From positions 1-6,312 of the forward strand of contig CAYTKP010000041.1 in assembly GCA_964438695.1 (NCBI GenBank): a stretch of DNA of 6,312 bases, in the 5' to 3' direction. The stretch is from Phoenicimicrobium sp964438695 (GTDB taxonomy: Bacteria; Atribacterota; Phoenicimicrobiia; Phoenicimicrobiales; Phoenicimicrobiaceae). This document shows positions 5,162-6,312 of this stretch, piece by piece. The notes beneath the pieces are model-generated. The model was given only the letters and a program-made list of their open reading frames with translations, was not told the origin of the DNA and did not search any database. The position numbers and the translations under genes are program-made. Numbering within the stretch: the stretch's first letter is position 1; the number at the start of each line of letters is the position of its first letter.

Positions 5162-6177
5162 TTGTTCACCTCCTTAGAAGGGGCAGTGAAGATACCTGCA
5201 TCACCTAAAGGTAATAGATTTATTAAGGATTGATTTTCCTTTAAGTCAACTATTACTTTATTCATATTGGGTAAAATTTCTTCCATAGTTTCCAGATAAA
5301 GGCGAGATTGAGTTATATTTTCGCCCTTTTTATATTCAGTTAAAATACTATTGAATTTCGCAATATCACCCTCAGCTCTTTTTATTTTTTCAATTTTGTA
5401 GCCTTCAGCTTCTTTAATAATTTTTACTGCCTCTCCTCGAGCCTTTGGAATTACATCATTTTTATATCCTTGAGCTTGATTTATGTATTTACTTTTATCT
5501 TCCTTTGCGCTGGCTACATCCTTAAAAGCGTCTTGAACTTCTTTAGGTGGATTAACATCTTGTAATTGAACAGCAACTATCAAGATGCCTGATTTATAAG
5601 AATCTAAGAGGGTTTGAAGGGTTCTCTTTGTTTCCTCCTGGATTTCATATTTTCCTACAGTTAGGGCTTCATCTATCTTTCTCTCACCGATTACTTGTCT
5701 TAAGGCAGCCTCGGCAGCACTTTTCACGGTTTGTTCTGGTAAAATAATATTAAAAAGATAGCTAACTGGATCCTTTATTTTATACTGAACAATTGAGTCT
5801 GCACTAACAATATTTTCATCTCCAGTTAACATCAGTGCTTCTGCTGGAATTTCCTGGTAACGAGTAGGTGGACCAAGGCTAATTGTGCGAAATCCTATTT
5901 CTACTCTTTTTACTTGAGTAACTGCTGGAGTAAGCACTGTTTCTATGGGGTAGGGGAAATGATAGTTGAGGCCTGGGCTTACTATGCGGTTAAATTTACC
6001 AAATCTTTTGACTATCCCTTGTTCATCAGGAGCAACCACAAAAATTCCACTGGCAAGGTATAGCACGATTACTAACACTAAGACAATACTGAACAATTTC
6101 TTACTAAATTTTAATTTCGGTATTTTTTCAGCAAGATTAATAATTCTTTCTTTGTCTTCATTATAGTATTCTGGCAT
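5158..6177 (-). CDS. hflK: HflK, SPFH-domain membrane protein
   Basis: HflK is the other subunit of the HflKC complex, anchored by one N-terminal helix with the bulk of the chain outside the cytoplasm. A charged N-terminus (1-28) precedes the hydrophobic helix (about 29-48). The SPFH domain then opens with VVAPDEQGIVKRFGK and the HflK-type phrase PGLNYHFPYPIETV; further typical blocks are TGDENIVSADSIVQYKIKDP, AAEAALRQVIGERK and VQLQDVNPPKEVQDAFKDV. The C-terminal helix contains ARGEAVKIIKEAEGY. At 339 aa it is shorter than E. coli HflK and lacks that protein's Gly/Pro-rich N-terminal extension, as is common outside proteobacteria. ATG at 6177 follows AAAGGAGG with 8-nt spacing. It is the first gene of the hflK-hflC unit and overlaps hflC by 4 nt; ftsH is not nearby in this window. 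Confidence 0.94.
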   Translation of the reverse strand: MPEYYNEDKERIINLAEKIPKLKFSKKLFSIVLVLVIVLYLASGIFVVAPDEQGIVKRFGKFNRIVSPGLNYHFPYPIETVLTPAVTQVKRVEIGFRTISLGPPTRYQEIPAEALMLTGDENIVSADSIVQYKIKDPVSYLFNIILPEQTVKSAAEAALRQVIGERKIDEALTVGKYEIQEETKRTLQTLLDSYKSGILIVAVQLQDVNPPKEVQDAFKDVASAKEDKSKYINQAQGYKNDVIPKARGEAVKIIKEAEGYKIEKIKRAEGDIAKFNSILTEYKKGENITQSRLYLETMEEILPNMNKVIVDLKENQSLINLLPLGDAGIFTAPSKEVNK

Positions 6178-6213
6178 GATGATTTCCTCCTTTTATTAAT
6201 GTTTGATATTAAA

Positions 6214-6242
6214 ACTATATCATCAATTAGGATTATTCTCAA
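6214..6242 (-). promoter_or_regulatory. Promoter of hflK-hflC
   Basis: On the minus strand TTGAGA (6242-6237) and TATAGT (6219-6214) are spaced by 17 bp, and a TG one base ahead of the -10 box gives an extended -10. Transcripts would start near 6207, about 30 nt before the ATG. The inverted repeat TGATAT (6204-6209) / ATATCA (6217-6222) overlaps the -10 and start region and could be an operator; that role is inferred. Confidence 0.55.
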
Positions 6243-6248
6243 ATTTAT

Positions 6249-6288
6249 TAATTTACCGATTTAACGATTGCCCGATTGGCCAATTATA
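6249..6288. repeat. 8-bp-periodic CGATT repeat
   Basis: CGATT occurs at 6257, 6265 and 6273, exactly 8 bp apart, with degenerate flanking units (TAATTTAC before, CAATTATA after). The last part also forms the perfect palindrome ATTGGCCAAT (6275-6284). It lies just upstream of the hflK promoter. This could be a worn tandem repeat or a cluster of binding sites on one face of the DNA only if contacts are further spaced; neither can be decided here. Confidence 0.4.
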
Positions 6289-6312
6289 TCAGTCGATAAT
6301 TAATATTAATTA

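Noticed and set aside
5966..6166. 66-codon plus-strand frame inside hflK
   Set aside because: It is antisense to the hflK signal-anchor and early SPFH region; no ribosome binding site and no plausible protein.

Overview
This is an AT-rich window (roughly one third G+C by eye) from a bacterium. Strong GGAGG ribosome binding sites, sigma-70-like promoters and a bacterial HflK/HflC pair all support that. The mix of genes (two unrecognised cytosolic proteins, a SLOG/LOG-type protein and an RNase HI-SWIM-dehydrogenase fusion) would fit a poorly sampled low-GC or candidate-phylum lineage, but nothing here fixes the taxon.

Layout: (1) Positions 30-53 hold an intrinsic terminator reading rightwards, probably closing a gene that lies off the left edge. 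(2) On the minus strand, 1444 to 103, two tightly packed hypothetical genes form one operon: a 247-aa protein, then a 198-aa protein whose TTG start lies one base after the first gene's stop. (3) A divergent intergenic region (1445-1952) carries a good minus-strand promoter with a long structured leader, a plus-strand promoter, a GAGGA/TCCTC palindrome, a 22-bp-arm inverted repeat and a duplicated promoter-like block. (4) On the plus strand, 1953-4122, a two-gene overlapping operon encodes a SLOG/LOG-like Rossmann protein (TIGR00725-like, DprA-related) and a 549-aa three-domain protein: RNase HI, SWIM zinc finger, D-2-hydroxyacid dehydrogenase. (5) A convergent intergenic region (4123-4306) contains heptamer-periodic repeats and a very stable GC-rich hairpin with a TTCG loop. 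(6) On the minus strand, 6177 to 4307, hflK and hflC overlap by 4 nt and have their own promoter. (7) The right edge carries an 8-bp-periodic CGATT repeat.

How the genes work together: HflK and HflC form the membrane SPFH complex that in other bacteria encloses the FtsH protease; ftsH is not in the window. The most unusual object is the plus-strand operon. The fusion keeps all four RNase H acidic residues and all four SWIM ligands. Its dehydrogenase half keeps the Rossmann motif, the catalytic Arg and the catalytic His, but has Tyr where the catalytic Glu normally sits and Lys where the NAD-binding Asp normally sits. An A8 tract lies exactly at the junction between the nucleic-acid half and the dehydrogenase half, and loss of a single A would split the gene cleanly into two, so the fusion should be confirmed. 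The SLOG-like gene upstream has no ordinary start codon at the right distance from its strong Shine-Dalgarno; an ATT codon sits there instead.
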